NCBI GenBank assembly: GCA_937894535.1
Contig: CALBHI010000186.1
Span: 1-14,441, forward strand
DNA: 14,441 bases
Source of the DNA: an uncultured Verrucomicrobiota bacterium
GTDB taxonomy: Bacteria > Verrucomicrobiota > Kiritimatiellia > CAIVKH01
Direction of reading: 5' to 3'
In this document: positions 6,272 to 13,666 of the stretch, one piece after another
Position numbering within the stretch: position 1 is the first letter of the stretch
Layout: each line of letters begins with the position of its first letter
Position numbers and translations under genes: made by a program
Notes under the pieces: model-generated
Told to the model about the DNA's origin: nothing
The model's input: the letters and a program-made list of their open reading frames with translations, nothing else
The model's database searches: none

Positions 6272-7978
6272 CTACACGCGGAAGATCGCCCCGAGTTTGC
6301 GGCCGAGGATCAGGCTGCTGCCGATGATCGTCACGGTCAGGAACATCATCGCCCAGACACCGAGGGCCGAGGCGATGTACTTGCCGGTGCCGATCAACTG
6401 GAACAATTCGTAGATGGTCTTGGTGATCGGATAAAAATCCTCGCGTTGCGCGAGCATCAGGCTATCCGACACCTCGAGCATGCTGAACGAGAAGGCGAGC
6501 AGGCCGCCGGCGATCAGGTTGGCCATGATCAGCGGGATGGTGATCTTGCGCAGCGTGGTCCACAGGCTCGCGCCCAGGTTGGCCGCGGCCTCCTCGAGCG
6601 TCACCGAGGTCTGTTGCAGGCCGGCCACCGCCGAGCGCACCATGTAGGGCAGGCGGCGGATGGCGTAGGCCACGACCAGGAACAGCGTCGGGTTGGTGCG
6701 TACATCGAGCAGGTTCTGCCAGAACGGCTGTTCCTTCACCCAGTCCTGGTTGCTCAGGTACGAGCTGATGGCGAGGTAGCCGAAGGCCATGACCAGGCCG
6801 GGCACCGCGAGCGGCAGCATGGCCAGTGCGTCGAGCACGCCGCGCAGCGGAATGGTCGAGCGCACCACCACGTAGGCGATGGCGATGCCGAGCACGGTGT
6901 TGAACATCACGGCGAGGACCGAGTAGAACAGGCTGTTGCGGATGCTGCTTACCGTCATCGAATGCCCGAGCGCCTCGACATAGTTTGCGCTGGTGAAATC
7001 CTGCGGCAGGATGCTCTGGTACCAGCTGCCCGGGGTGGTGAAGCTGGTGGCGATGACCCCGAGGTGCGGGGTGAGCGCGACGAAAATGACGAAGGCGAAC
7101 GGCAGCAACACCAGCCATCCCTTCAGGCCGCGTGCGGTCACGGTGGCCGACACGGTTGCGGCCTTGCTCTGCATCGCATAGGCCTTGCCCCCGAACGCGA
7201 ACTTGCCGAGCGCGTAGAGCGACACGCTCATCGCCAGCATCACGAACACCAGCGCGTAGGGGAACGGGTTCGTGCCGATCTCCTTCAGCGCGTCGAACAC
7301 CTGCACCGAGGCGCACTTGGTGTAGTTCATGATCAGCGGGGTGCCGAGTTCGGTGAAGCTCCAGATGAACACGATGGTGCCGCCGGCGAACAGGCCGGGC
7401 ATGATCAGGGGCAGGGTGATCTTGAAGAATTTCCTCACGCCGCGGCAACCGAGGTTGGCTGCCGCCTCTTCCATCGCCGGGTCGATATTGGCCAGCGCGG
7501 CCGAGGCGTTGAGGTACATGATCGGGTACAGGGCGAGGGCCTGCAGGCTGATCACACCCCAGTATTGCAACTTGCCCAGCCAGTCGATCGGGCCCAGGCC
7601 GAGCGCGATGTTCAGGCCGCCGTAGATGCCGAGGATCTGCTGGAACCCGATCGCCCCGACGAACGGCGGCAGGATCATCGGCACCAGGATCAGCCCGCTG
7701 ACCAGTTTCTTGCCGGGGAAGTCGTATTTATTGCCGAGCCAGGCCAGCGGCACCGCGATCAGGGTGACCAGCGTGGTCGTGCCGATGGCCAGCAGCAGGC
7801 TGTTGACCAGGCCTTCGGTGTACACCGGGTTCTGAAACACCCCGCGCAGGTAGGCGAGGGTGAATCGGCCTTCATCGATGAACCCGCCCTTCACCACCAT
7901 CCACAACGGGGCAAGGAACAGGAATCCGAAGATCACCGAGACCAGGATGAAGATGGACCATGAAAGTTTCGCGCGCAT
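6272..7978 (-). CDS. ABC importer permease, two permease domains fused (FbpB/SfuB type)
   Basis: This inner-membrane protein of 568 residues contains two copies of the binding-protein-dependent permease domain, a length normal for the fused iron(III)-type permeases. About twelve membrane helices can be seen. Each half has the cytoplasmic coupling loop that docks on the ATPase: EEAAANLGCRGVRKFFKITL (170-189) and EEAAANLGASLWTTLRKITI (462-481), both with the conserved Glu-Ala-Ala and Gly. Helix-rich regions lie at about 8-28, 60-80, 95-115, 240-260, 288-310, 350-372, 385-405 and 540-560. It is the last gene of the ATPase/binding-protein/permease operon. Its ATG lies 24 bp after the binding-protein stop, with a pyrimidine-rich leader and no Shine-Dalgarno, so translational coupling is likely. 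The substrate is not determined by the permease. Confidence 0.93.
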   Translation of the reverse strand: MRAKLSWSIFILVSVIFGFLFLAPLWMVVKGGFIDEGRFTLAYLRGVFQNPVYTEGLVNSLLLAIGTTTLVTLIAVPLAWLGNKYDFPGKKLVSGLILVPMILPPFVGAIGFQQILGIYGGLNIALGLGPIDWLGKLQYWGVISLQALALYPIMYLNASAALANIDPAMEEAAANLGCRGVRKFFKITLPLIMPGLFAGGTIVFIWSFTELGTPLIMNYTKCASVQVFDALKEIGTNPFPYALVFVMLAMSVSLYALGKFAFGGKAYAMQSKAATVSATVTARGLKGWLVLLPFAFVIFVALTPHLGVIATSFTTPGSWYQSILPQDFTSANYVEALGHSMTVSSIRNSLFYSVLAVMFNTVLGIAIAYVVVRSTIPLRGVLDALAMLPLAVPGLVMAFGYLAISSYLSNQDWVKEQPFWQNLLDVRTNPTLFLVVAYAIRRLPYMVRSAVAGLQQTSVTLEEAAANLGASLWTTLRKITIPLIMANLIAGGLLAFSFSMLEVSDSLMLAQREDFYPITKTIYELFQLIGTGKYIASALGVWAMMFLTVTIIGSSLILGRKLGAIFRV

Positions 7979-7989
7979 GGGGAGGGGGA

Positions 7990-8030
7990 GAATGGGTGAT
8001 GGTTAATGGGGAATGGGTGATGGTGATGGG
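7990..8030. repeat. Two-copy 20-21 bp tandem repeat across the binding-protein stop codon
   Basis: GAATGGGTGATGG occurs at 7990-8002 and 8011-8023. Each copy is followed by a short T/A/GATGGG run, so the unit is about 21 bp and abuts exactly. The stop codon of the solute-binding protein (8003-8005) lies between the copies, so the second copy encodes its last residues (SPIPH). The repeat ends 11 bp before the permease ATG. It may be a simple slippage repeat or a remnant of an intergenic repeat family. Confidence 0.8.
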
Positions 8031-9778
8031 ACGACCGCGGCGGCGGCTTGGCGGTAACTGTCGCGGAAGAAGAGGGTCCAGGTGCGCATGTAGTCGAGCC
8101 GTTCGCCGGGCACTTTCAGCGACTGTGCCCAGGTGAAGGGGACGGGGACTTCGGGCAGGCGTTGGAGCAGGGCCATGGCCTCGGGTTGGGCGGACGGGCC
8201 GCCGTGGTCGATGATGGTCTGCCATGCTGTTTTCAGCTCCGCGGAGGAGTCCATGCACATGGCGCGGATCAGGTCGCGCAGGATGCCGAAGTGGCCGCCG
8301 GTCCAGCGCCGGTAGTAGGTGAAGTGCTGGGCGAGTTCGTAGGGGTTGATCGCCGGGTCGGCGAGGTCGTCGGCGGCATGGCGGCGGTGTTCCTCGTGGC
8401 GGGCCTGGAGTTCCGGGTGATCCGACGGATAGAAATCGCGGCGGATCGGCACGCGGCGGAGGGCGTATTTCTCGGGTCCGCCGGGGGTGCCGGGCCGGTA
8501 GGTCCAGAGCCGCTGGCCTTCGGGGCTGAGTACGAACTCGATGAAGCGCACCGCGGTTTCGCGGTGAGGGGCGCCGCGCAACAGGCTGATCGGATCGCAG
8601 CTCACCCCGGAACCGCCGAGCGGAGTCAGGTAGGCCATGCGGGCGACGCCGTCCGGCGTGGTGCTGACCTGGGCCTGGTAGCGGCCGTAGAAGTCGATGG
8701 CGATGCCGGCGGCGGCGTTGCCCATGCTGACGTCGATCGGCACCTTGGTGGCGGAGTCGGTGAAGTAGCGGGCGTTGGCGCCGATGAGCTGGATCATCCG
8801 TATGCCGCTCAGGAAGCCGGTTTCGATGGCCTGCTGGTAGGCGGGGGGAACGTCGGCGGGCAGTTCGCCGTCGGGCAGCTTCGCCTTCGCGATCGAGGCT
8901 TCGAAGGCGTCGATCTGCTCCTGGCTAAACCCGGCCGCATCCACCGCCTCGCGGCAGGCGGCGTGGAGCATCAACTCGAAGGCCTTGGCCACGCTGCCGC
9001 TTTTCGTCGGGTCGGCCATGCCGAGTTGGCGAAAGTAGGCGGGCTCGGTCAGGTCGTTCCAGCGGGCGGGCGGGGCGGCCTTGCCGAGGTCGGTCAGCCG
9101 GTCCATGTTGTAGCAGATGCCGAAGGTGCTGACCGCGTTGCCGAAGAAGGTGGGGGTGCGCCAGGTTTCGCCGCTGATCTTCGCCGGGATCAGGTCCACG
9201 CCATCGTCGGTGCGGAACAAGCTGGCCGGTTCCTCGCCCTCCGGCCACGGGGCGACGGTGAGGCCTTGGCCGTGGACGCGGCTGTGGTCGTACTCGCCGC
9301 CGCCGAAGAAAAGATCGATGCGGCTGCCGAACTGGGTGGCGTCGTCGGTGGCGCGGAATGCGGCATGCAGGTCGCGCAACGTTTCCCAGCGCGGCACCTC
9401 GGCCGGGTTGGTGGGCGGGGTTTTGGTGTTGAAGCGGCGGTCCACCACGGTATCGCTGGCCCCGGCCGGCCAGTCGCGGCCCTGGTTGCGCCACCAGGCG
9501 CGGAAGGCGTTGACGTATTCGGCGACGAGGTAGCGGGCGATCTCCGACGTGCCGCCGATGGCCCGCCAGTCGATCTTCACCGGCGCGCCGAAGCGCTCCT
9601 GGTGCCAGCGGGAAAACGCGGTGGCGAACTCGTAGCGGATCGCCTCGTTGTGCGCGGTCACGATGACCAGTTCCGGATCGCCGGGTTTCCACGCTCCGAC
9701 CGGGGCCGGGCGTCGAAAGATAAACGGAAGCGAAACCACCAGGGCGGCGATGAGGATGATGGCGAGGTTGCGCTTCAT
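8003..9778 (-). CDS. Extracellular solute-binding protein of the ABC importer, unusually long
   Basis: The 591-residue product starts with a hydrophobic segment (MKRNLAIILIAALVVSLPFIF) followed by RRPAP, with no lipobox and no clean cleavage site; it may be membrane-anchored. The core resembles periplasmic binding proteins of the iron(III)/thiamine/phosphonate cluster: LVIVTAHNEAIRYEFATAFSRW (37-58), a central block with FFGNAVSTFGICYNMDRL (211-228), WNDLTEPAYF (240-249) and MADPTKSGS (254-262), MGNAAAGIAIDFY (352-364), and the C-lobe ETAVRFIEFVLSPEGQRLW (407-425). Typical members are about 330-360 residues. Extra length comes from an insertion near 85-155 and a tail of about 150 residues (440-591) rich in Arg, His and aromatic residues. 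The paired Tyr ligands of FbpA are not evident, so Fe3+ is unproven. It starts 13 bp after the ATPase stop with no strong Shine-Dalgarno. Confidence 0.88.
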   Translation of the reverse strand: MKRNLAIILIAALVVSLPFIFRRPAPVGAWKPGDPELVIVTAHNEAIRYEFATAFSRWHQERFGAPVKIDWRAIGGTSEIARYLVAEYVNAFRAWWRNQGRDWPAGASDTVVDRRFNTKTPPTNPAEVPRWETLRDLHAAFRATDDATQFGSRIDLFFGGGEYDHSRVHGQGLTVAPWPEGEEPASLFRTDDGVDLIPAKISGETWRTPTFFGNAVSTFGICYNMDRLTDLGKAAPPARWNDLTEPAYFRQLGMADPTKSGSVAKAFELMLHAACREAVDAAGFSQEQIDAFEASIAKAKLPDGELPADVPPAYQQAIETGFLSGIRMIQLIGANARYFTDSATKVPIDVSMGNAAAGIAIDFYGRYQAQVSTTPDGVARMAYLTPLGGSGVSCDPISLLRGAPHRETAVRFIEFVLSPEGQRLWTYRPGTPGGPEKYALRRVPIRRDFYPSDHPELQARHEEHRRHAADDLADPAINPYELAQHFTYYRRWTGGHFGILRDLIRAMCMDSSAELKTAWQTIIDHGGPSAQPEAMALLQRLPEVPVPFTWAQSLKVPGERLDYMRTWTLFFRDSYRQAAAAVVPSPSPIPH

Positions 9779-9791
9779 GGCGGCGGACCGG

Positions 9792-10895
9792 TCAGTGTTT
9801 CAACACCACGACGTTGTTCGTGCGGAACCAGATCTTGGCCAGTTGGCGTTCGCCGTCGAGGGCGACGATCTTCGGGTTCATGTCGAACACATTCAGTTTC
9901 ACGTCGCCGGCATGGCCGGACGAACGGTTCATCACGTTGACCTCGTGCTGGGCCATCTCGCCGAGGTAGATCGTGTCATGCACGGCGGCATCGAACACGT
10001 TGCCGGCATCCTCCGGCGGTTCGTAGCCGACATGGATCACTTCCGGCCGCACCGACAAGGTAACCTTCTGGCCCACCTCGACCGGTTCGGCGGGGGTCCC
10101 GGTGCTGGTGACCGGTCCGATTGGCGAGGCAAGATGGATCGCGCCGGCGCTGATCCGCTCCACCGTCGCGTCGATGAAGTTCGTTTCGCCGATGAAGTGC
10201 GCGACGAACCGCGAGCGGGGTGTCTTGTACACATCACGCGGGGAGCCACATTGCTGGATCTTGCCCTTGTCGAGCACGGCGATGCGGTCGGCGATGGACA
10301 ACGCCTCTTTCTGGTCGTGGGTCACGTACACCGCGGTCAGGCCGAATTGCTTGCAGATGCGGCGGATTTCGCCGCGCATCTCCAGGCGCAACTTCGCGTC
10401 GAGGTTCGACAGCGGTTCGTCGAGCAGCAGGCACTGCGGGCGCACCACGAGGGCGCGGGCCAGGGCCACGCGCTGCTGCTGGCCGCCGGAAAGCTGGTTC
10501 GGTTTGTAGTCGGCCCGTTCGGTCATCTTCACCGCGGCGAGCGCCTCGGCCACCCGCTGCTGGATCTCCGCCTTCGGCACCTTGCGCAATTCCAGGCCGA
10601 AGGCCACGTTTTCCCGCACCGACATGTGCGGCCAGAGCGCATAACTTTGGAAGACCATGCCGGTGTCGCGGTCTTCCGGGGCGAGGTTGGTCACGTCGCG
10701 GTTGCCGATGAAGATTTTCCCGGAGTCGGGAATGTAGAAACCGGCAATGCAGCGGAGCAGGGTCGTCTTGCCGCAACCACTCGGACCGAGCAGGAAAAAC
10801 AATTCCCCCGGCTCAATGGTCAGGTCGATGTCGTCCACGACCCGGTTGTCGCCGAAACACTTCGTGACGTGCTCAAATCGAATCGATACCGCCAT
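9792..10895 (-). CDS. ABC importer ATPase (FbpC/PotA/UgpC type)
   Basis: This is a 367-residue cytosolic ATPase that powers the importer encoded downstream. Motifs, in order, are Walker A GPSGCGKTT (37-45), Q-loop Gln83 in VFQSYALWPHMSV, signature LSGGQQQR (135-142), Walker B CLLLDEP with catalytic Glu160, D-loop SNLD (163-166) and switch His193 in VTHD. Beyond about residue 235 comes a regulatory C-terminal extension with TOBE-like strands (NFIDATVERIS, then VGQKVTLSVRPEVIHV, then KIWFRTNNVVVL). Length and layout fit the spermidine/iron/phosphonate importer subclass. It is first in the operon (ATPase, binding protein, permease). GGGGTG a few bases upstream of 10895 may serve as ribosome-binding site. 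All catalytic residues are present. Confidence 0.97.
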   Translation of the reverse strand: MAVSIRFEHVTKCFGDNRVVDDIDLTIEPGELFFLLGPSGCGKTTLLRCIAGFYIPDSGKIFIGNRDVTNLAPEDRDTGMVFQSYALWPHMSVRENVAFGLELRKVPKAEIQQRVAEALAAVKMTERADYKPNQLSGGQQQRVALARALVVRPQCLLLDEPLSNLDAKLRLEMRGEIRRICKQFGLTAVYVTHDQKEALSIADRIAVLDKGKIQQCGSPRDVYKTPRSRFVAHFIGETNFIDATVERISAGAIHLASPIGPVTSTGTPAEPVEVGQKVTLSVRPEVIHVGYEPPEDAGNVFDAAVHDTIYLGEMAQHEVNVMNRSSGHAGDVKLNVFDMNPKIVALDGERQLAKIWFRTNNVVVLKH

Positions 10896-10930
10896 AACAC
10901 CCCGGACTGGTTCAGGTTGAAGTCCGTGGC

Positions 10931-10959
10931 ATCATCGCGGGTGGGCGGTATCGGGTCAA
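10931..10959 (-). promoter_or_regulatory. Candidate promoter of the ABC importer operon
   Basis: Read on the minus strand, TTGACC (10959-10954, 5 of 6) and GATGAT (10936-10931, 4 of 6) are 17 bases apart. An A-rich patch lies upstream near 10971-10976, and transcription would start about 30 bases before the ATG at 10895. The gap 10896-11118 otherwise holds a small hairpin (CGGTT 10978-10982 with AACCG 10987-10991) and the terminator of the MFS gene. I see no operator I can name. Confidence 0.4.
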
Positions 10960-11040
10960 TGGCGAACGACTTTTTAACGGTTTTCTAACCGCGCCGCGTC
11001 GGGTAGTGGCAACTTGTTGGTGGAAAGGGGGTAACAAATC

Positions 11041-11079
11041 AAAAACCCGCCGGGAAGCCGCGAGGCTTTCCGACGGGTT
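11041..11079 (-). terminator. Rho-independent terminator of the MFS transporter gene
   Basis: On the minus strand a 16-bp near-perfect stem (arms 11064-11079 and 11044-11059, with one G-U pair and one mismatch) closes a 4-base loop. The end of the stem and the following bases give a run of five Us (11045-11041). It begins 39 bases after the stop of the MFS gene and separates it from the ABC operon. Confidence 0.92.
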
Positions 11080-11118
11080 AGGTGTCCGCGGTGCGAAACG
11101 GGGACGGTGGGTGGTCGG

Positions 11119-12489
11119 CTACGCCGCCGCCGCGGCCAGGCGTTTCTGTTTGCGGGTGAGCAGGAACATCGCGAACCCGCCCATGAGCGCGAAACTGATC
11201 ATCACCGGATACCATCCCGCCCAGCCGTATTTATCCAGCACGATGCTGGTGATGAACAGGCAAAGCGCCGAACCATAGTATTGGAACGAATCGATGACGC
11301 CGGCGGCAAACCCGGCCATCTTTTTGCCGCCGATATCCATCGGTGCCGCCGCGCCGACAATGGAATGGGTGGAGTTGACGGTCAGGGAGGTCAGCACCAG
11401 GAACAGGCCGCCGAGGAATACGCCGAGGGTGCCGGGCTGGATGAATCCCGCCAGCATCACGGTGGCTGCGGTGGCAAGCACCACCGCCTCGGTGAAGTAG
11501 AGCACCATGGCCACCGGGGAACGGTGGCCCTTGAAAAACCGGTCGCTGATGTATCCGGCGGCGATGGAGCCCACCACCGCGGCCGCCGTCATGAGGTTCA
11601 TGATCACGATGACCGCGACCGGCTTGGTTTTCCAGTTGATGCCCAGTTGCTCGGTGAAGAACATGACCGAGAGCTGGTCCGAACTGTGGCGGACCGCGCC
11701 GGTGGATGCATAGGCGATCGCGTAGAACCAGACGAGCGGGTGGGTGAAGATGGTGGTGAAGGACTCCTTCAGGCTGACCCGCGTTCCCGCGGAATTGTCC
11801 AGCTCGTCCTCGATGGCATCCGGGTAACCGGCCGCCGCAGGCTCCTCCTTGACCGCGAAGAATAGGTAGATCGCCGCCGCCGCGGTGAAGAAGGGCGGAA
11901 TAATAAACAGGATGCGCCATTCACCGGGCTCGACGACCCAGGTGCCGATCGTCCAAAGCGAGATGGTGAACCCGGCGAGCAGGAACGGGGCGAGGGTGTT
12001 GATGGCCAACTGCCCCAACTGGATCATGATCCCGAAAATGCCCGCGAACGTGCCGCGCTCGGTTCTCCGGAACCATGCGGCGTTGATCTTGATCATGCCC
12101 GGCGCGCCGTAGGACTGGAACCACCCGTTGAGCAGGGCGATCAGCGCGAAGGTGGAAAACGTGCCGACAAAGGACGAGAAACCGAAAATGAAGTTGCAGG
12201 CGATCGTGCCGATCGCGCCGGTCAGCATGGACCATTTTCCGCCGATGCGGTCGGTAAATAGTCCGTTGATCAGCTGGCCGGTGCCATAGGCAAGGGACCA
12301 CACCACCCAGAGCATGGCGAGGTCGCTGGACTGGAAGCCGAACTCCGAATTCATGCCGGGACCGGCAAACCGGAAGTTATACCGGCACATGTAGTACGAC
12401 GCATACATCAAACCGAGCGCCGACCAGTTGAGTCCCCGACGACCCCGGAACCCAGGGGGATACGAACCGTGCGATGATGCAGTAATCAT
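11119..12489 (-). CDS. MFS transporter, organophosphate:phosphate antiporter (GlpT/UhpT) family
   Basis: This 456-residue inner-membrane protein has the twelve-helix MFS layout and the length of GlpT/UhpT/PgtP-type carriers, which exchange a phosphorylated solute for phosphate. The family stretch LMYASYYMCRYNFRFAGP (28-45) opens helix 1. Its Arg36 corresponds by position to GlpT Arg45, and Arg267 (in STGAVRHSSDQ) to GlpT Arg269; together these bind phosphate. Loop 2-3 has the MFS motif GLFTDRIGGKWSM (76-88), and NGWFQSYGAPGM (121-132) is typical of the family. A polar loop follows at about 213-245. No Shine-Dalgarno precedes the ATG; a promoter sits about 9 bases upstream (see below), suggesting a leaderless mRNA. 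The upstream gene on the same strand is 98 bp away. The sugar or glycerol phosphate substrate is not identifiable. Confidence 0.9.
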   Translation of the reverse strand: MITASSHGSYPPGFRGRRGLNWSALGLMYASYYMCRYNFRFAGPGMNSEFGFQSSDLAMLWVVWSLAYGTGQLINGLFTDRIGGKWSMLTGAIGTIACNFIFGFSSFVGTFSTFALIALLNGWFQSYGAPGMIKINAAWFRRTERGTFAGIFGIMIQLGQLAINTLAPFLLAGFTISLWTIGTWVVEPGEWRILFIIPPFFTAAAAIYLFFAVKEEPAAAGYPDAIEDELDNSAGTRVSLKESFTTIFTHPLVWFYAIAYASTGAVRHSSDQLSVMFFTEQLGINWKTKPVAVIVIMNLMTAAAVVGSIAAGYISDRFFKGHRSPVAMVLYFTEAVVLATAATVMLAGFIQPGTLGVFLGGLFLVLTSLTVNSTHSIVGAAAPMDIGGKKMAGFAAGVIDSFQYYGSALCLFITSIVLDKYGWAGWYPVMISFALMGGFAMFLLTRKQKRLAAAAA

Positions 12490-12496
12490 GACTGCA
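12478..12496 (-). promoter_or_regulatory. Hairpin holding the MFS start codon in its loop
   Basis: TGCAGT (12478-12483) and ACTGCA (12491-12496) form a 6-bp perfect stem with a 7-base loop containing the ATG (12489-12487). Flanking ATGATG and CATCAT bases extend the symmetry with a 2-base bulge. If transcribed from further upstream, the fold could mask or present the start codon; as DNA it could be an operator. Confidence 0.3.
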
Positions 12497-12497
12497 C

Positions 12498-12526
12498 ATC
12501 ATAGGGGGGCGCTCACCGTTTGCTAA
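12498..12526 (-). promoter_or_regulatory. Candidate promoter of the MFS gene, very close to the start codon
   Basis: On the minus strand TTAGCA (12526-12521, 4 of 6) and TATGAT (12503-12498, 5 of 6) are exactly 17 bases apart. Transcription would start near 12491, one to three bases before the ATG at 12489, giving a leaderless or nearly leaderless transcript. This agrees with the lack of a Shine-Dalgarno. Confidence 0.5.
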
Positions 12527-12562
12527 CAAAATCGCTCGTTCTTCGCGGAAAAACGTTTTATT

Positions 12563-12575
12563 CGGGCCGTGCCCG
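12563..12575 (-). terminator. Weak terminator-like hairpin after the retropepsin-like lipoprotein gene
   Basis: CGGGC (12563-12567) and GCCCG (12571-12575) form a 5-bp stem with a 3-base loop, 12 bases after the stop at 12588. On the minus strand it is followed by AAUAAAACGUUUUU, so the T-run is not immediate. Termination is uncertain, and read-through into the MFS gene is possible. Confidence 0.25.
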
Positions 12576-12587
12576 CGGTGAGGCGGT

Positions 12588-13559
12588 TTATTGAACCGGA
12601 CGTTCGAAGATGACTTCACGTCCCTGGTTGTTGATGACCAGATCAAACCGCTCGAGCAGTTGGCGGCCGATGCGGAGCGGGGTATCGCGGCCGAGGCCGA
12701 GTTCGTAGGCCGAATCCACGTTGACCTGGCGGAACACGAGGTCGCCGAGGCTGAGCTGGCGGATGACCGGTTGGTCGGATGAAGCCATCGCGACTTCGAA
12801 GTCGCCCGCGATGTCGAGGATGGCGGGTGTCTTTTCGCCATTGACCAGCGCCTCGACGGCGATGGCCCCGTTGAGTTCGATGGTCGGCAGCGTGGCCAGC
12901 GGGGCGGCGGGTGGAGGGTAGGCATCGGTAGCCGAGAAGACCAGGTAACGGCTGCGCAGGCTGATCCGGGTGAACCGGAAGGTGCGCAGGAAGTCCGCGC
13001 CGAGCACGCCGTCAAAAGGCGGGGTTTTTTCCCAGCGGGTCAGGGCGCCCAGCGGCCCGCGGGCATTGCGGGCGTAGGCGATGACATTCCCGACCTGCAG
13101 CTTGTCGATGGTGAGGCGCGGTACCACCGTGGCGAAACCACCGATGCTGTCATAGACGTGCCGGGGTGTCTTTTCAAACGGATTGGGCCCGGCGAGGGCG
13201 ATCGCCTTGAGCGTCGCCACCGCTTCCGTGGTGATCCAGCTTTCGCTGGCGCTGCTGTCCAGCAGCATGATCAGTTTGTCGTCGTTGACCTTGACCGCCG
13301 GGGTCGTCGTGTTGGGGTCCGATGCGAAGGCGACCCGGGCAATATGGCCCTCGTACTGGCGGAAGCCGCCGGCAAAGACCGCCCCTTCCGGCGAGGTGTA
13401 GGCGGTGAGGCCGAATACCTGGGGAGCCTTCGCGCGGTTGAGCAGGGCGGCCTTTTCCTGGGCGGCGAGCGGAACCGGGGTCTCCAGGCGCGGCGTGGTG
13501 CAGGCGGTGAGCAGGACAAGACCCGCGATGTGGATGGCAAGCGTGGTGAAACGGTTCAT
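12588..13559 (-). CDS. Lipoprotein with two degenerate retropepsin-like (clan AA) lobes
   Basis: The 323-residue product has a lipoprotein signal (MNRFTTLAIHIAGLVLLTAC, lipobox LTAC 17-20, lipidated Cys20), so it should sit in an outer or inner membrane facing the periplasm. Two lobes resemble pepsin/retropepsin folds. Lobe 1 has IMLLDSSASESWI (97-109), where the catalytic motif would be DTG/DSG, and the later hydrophobic-Gly segment FDGVLGADFLRTF (182-194). Lobe 2 has PAILDIAGDFEVAM (245-258) and IGRQLLERFDLVIN (297-310). Asp101 and Asp249 are kept but the motif Gly after them is lost (DSS, DIA), so protease activity is doubtful and a binding role is possible. The frame extends upstream to 13607, but Met at 13559 is chosen: it directly starts the signal peptide and has AAGGACAGG upstream. 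It diverges from sucC. No function is known to me. Confidence 0.78.
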   Translation of the reverse strand: MNRFTTLAIHIAGLVLLTACTTPRLETPVPLAAQEKAALLNRAKAPQVFGLTAYTSPEGAVFAGGFRQYEGHIARVAFASDPNTTTPAVKVNDDKLIMLLDSSASESWITTEAVATLKAIALAGPNPFEKTPRHVYDSIGGFATVVPRLTIDKLQVGNVIAYARNARGPLGALTRWEKTPPFDGVLGADFLRTFRFTRISLRSRYLVFSATDAYPPPAAPLATLPTIELNGAIAVEALVNGEKTPAILDIAGDFEVAMASSDQPVIRQLSLGDLVFRQVNVDSAYELGLGRDTPLRIGRQLLERFDLVINNQGREVIFERPVQ

Positions 13560-13626
13560 GGCGCTAACCTGTCCTTTGCCGGCACGGCGGGCAAGGAGAA
13601 AGCGCATGAAGAAGCAGCGAAATCAC

Positions 13627-13656
13627 TTGCCCGAACCGCGAGCCGGGGCCTACCAT
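13627..13656 (+). promoter_or_regulatory. Candidate sucC promoter close to the start codon
   Basis: TTGCCC (13627-13632, 4 of 6) and TACCAT (13651-13656, 4 of 6) are 18 bases apart. The start would fall near 13663, only a few bases before the ATG at 13667. The 107-bp gap to the divergent lipoprotein gene has no other clear site. Hexamer matches are modest. Confidence 0.3.
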
Positions 13657-13666
13657 CCGCCCCCGT

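Noticed and set aside
6446..7963. A 505-codon open frame on the plus strand opposite the ABC permease
   Set aside because: Its His/Gln/Arg/Glu-rich content is the typical mirror of a membrane protein with C-ending codons; the minus-strand reading has clear permease motifs.
8048..9940. A 630-codon open frame on the plus strand opposite the solute-binding protein
   Set aside because: It is the shadow of a GC-rich minus-strand gene: composition is Gly/Ala/Val/Arg/Asp-heavy, it has no domain, and it runs across the start of the real gene.
13560..13607. An upstream start for the retropepsin-like lipoprotein at 13607
   Set aside because: It would put 16 residues including several Arg/Lys before a complete lipoprotein signal; the inner Met has a ribosome-binding site.
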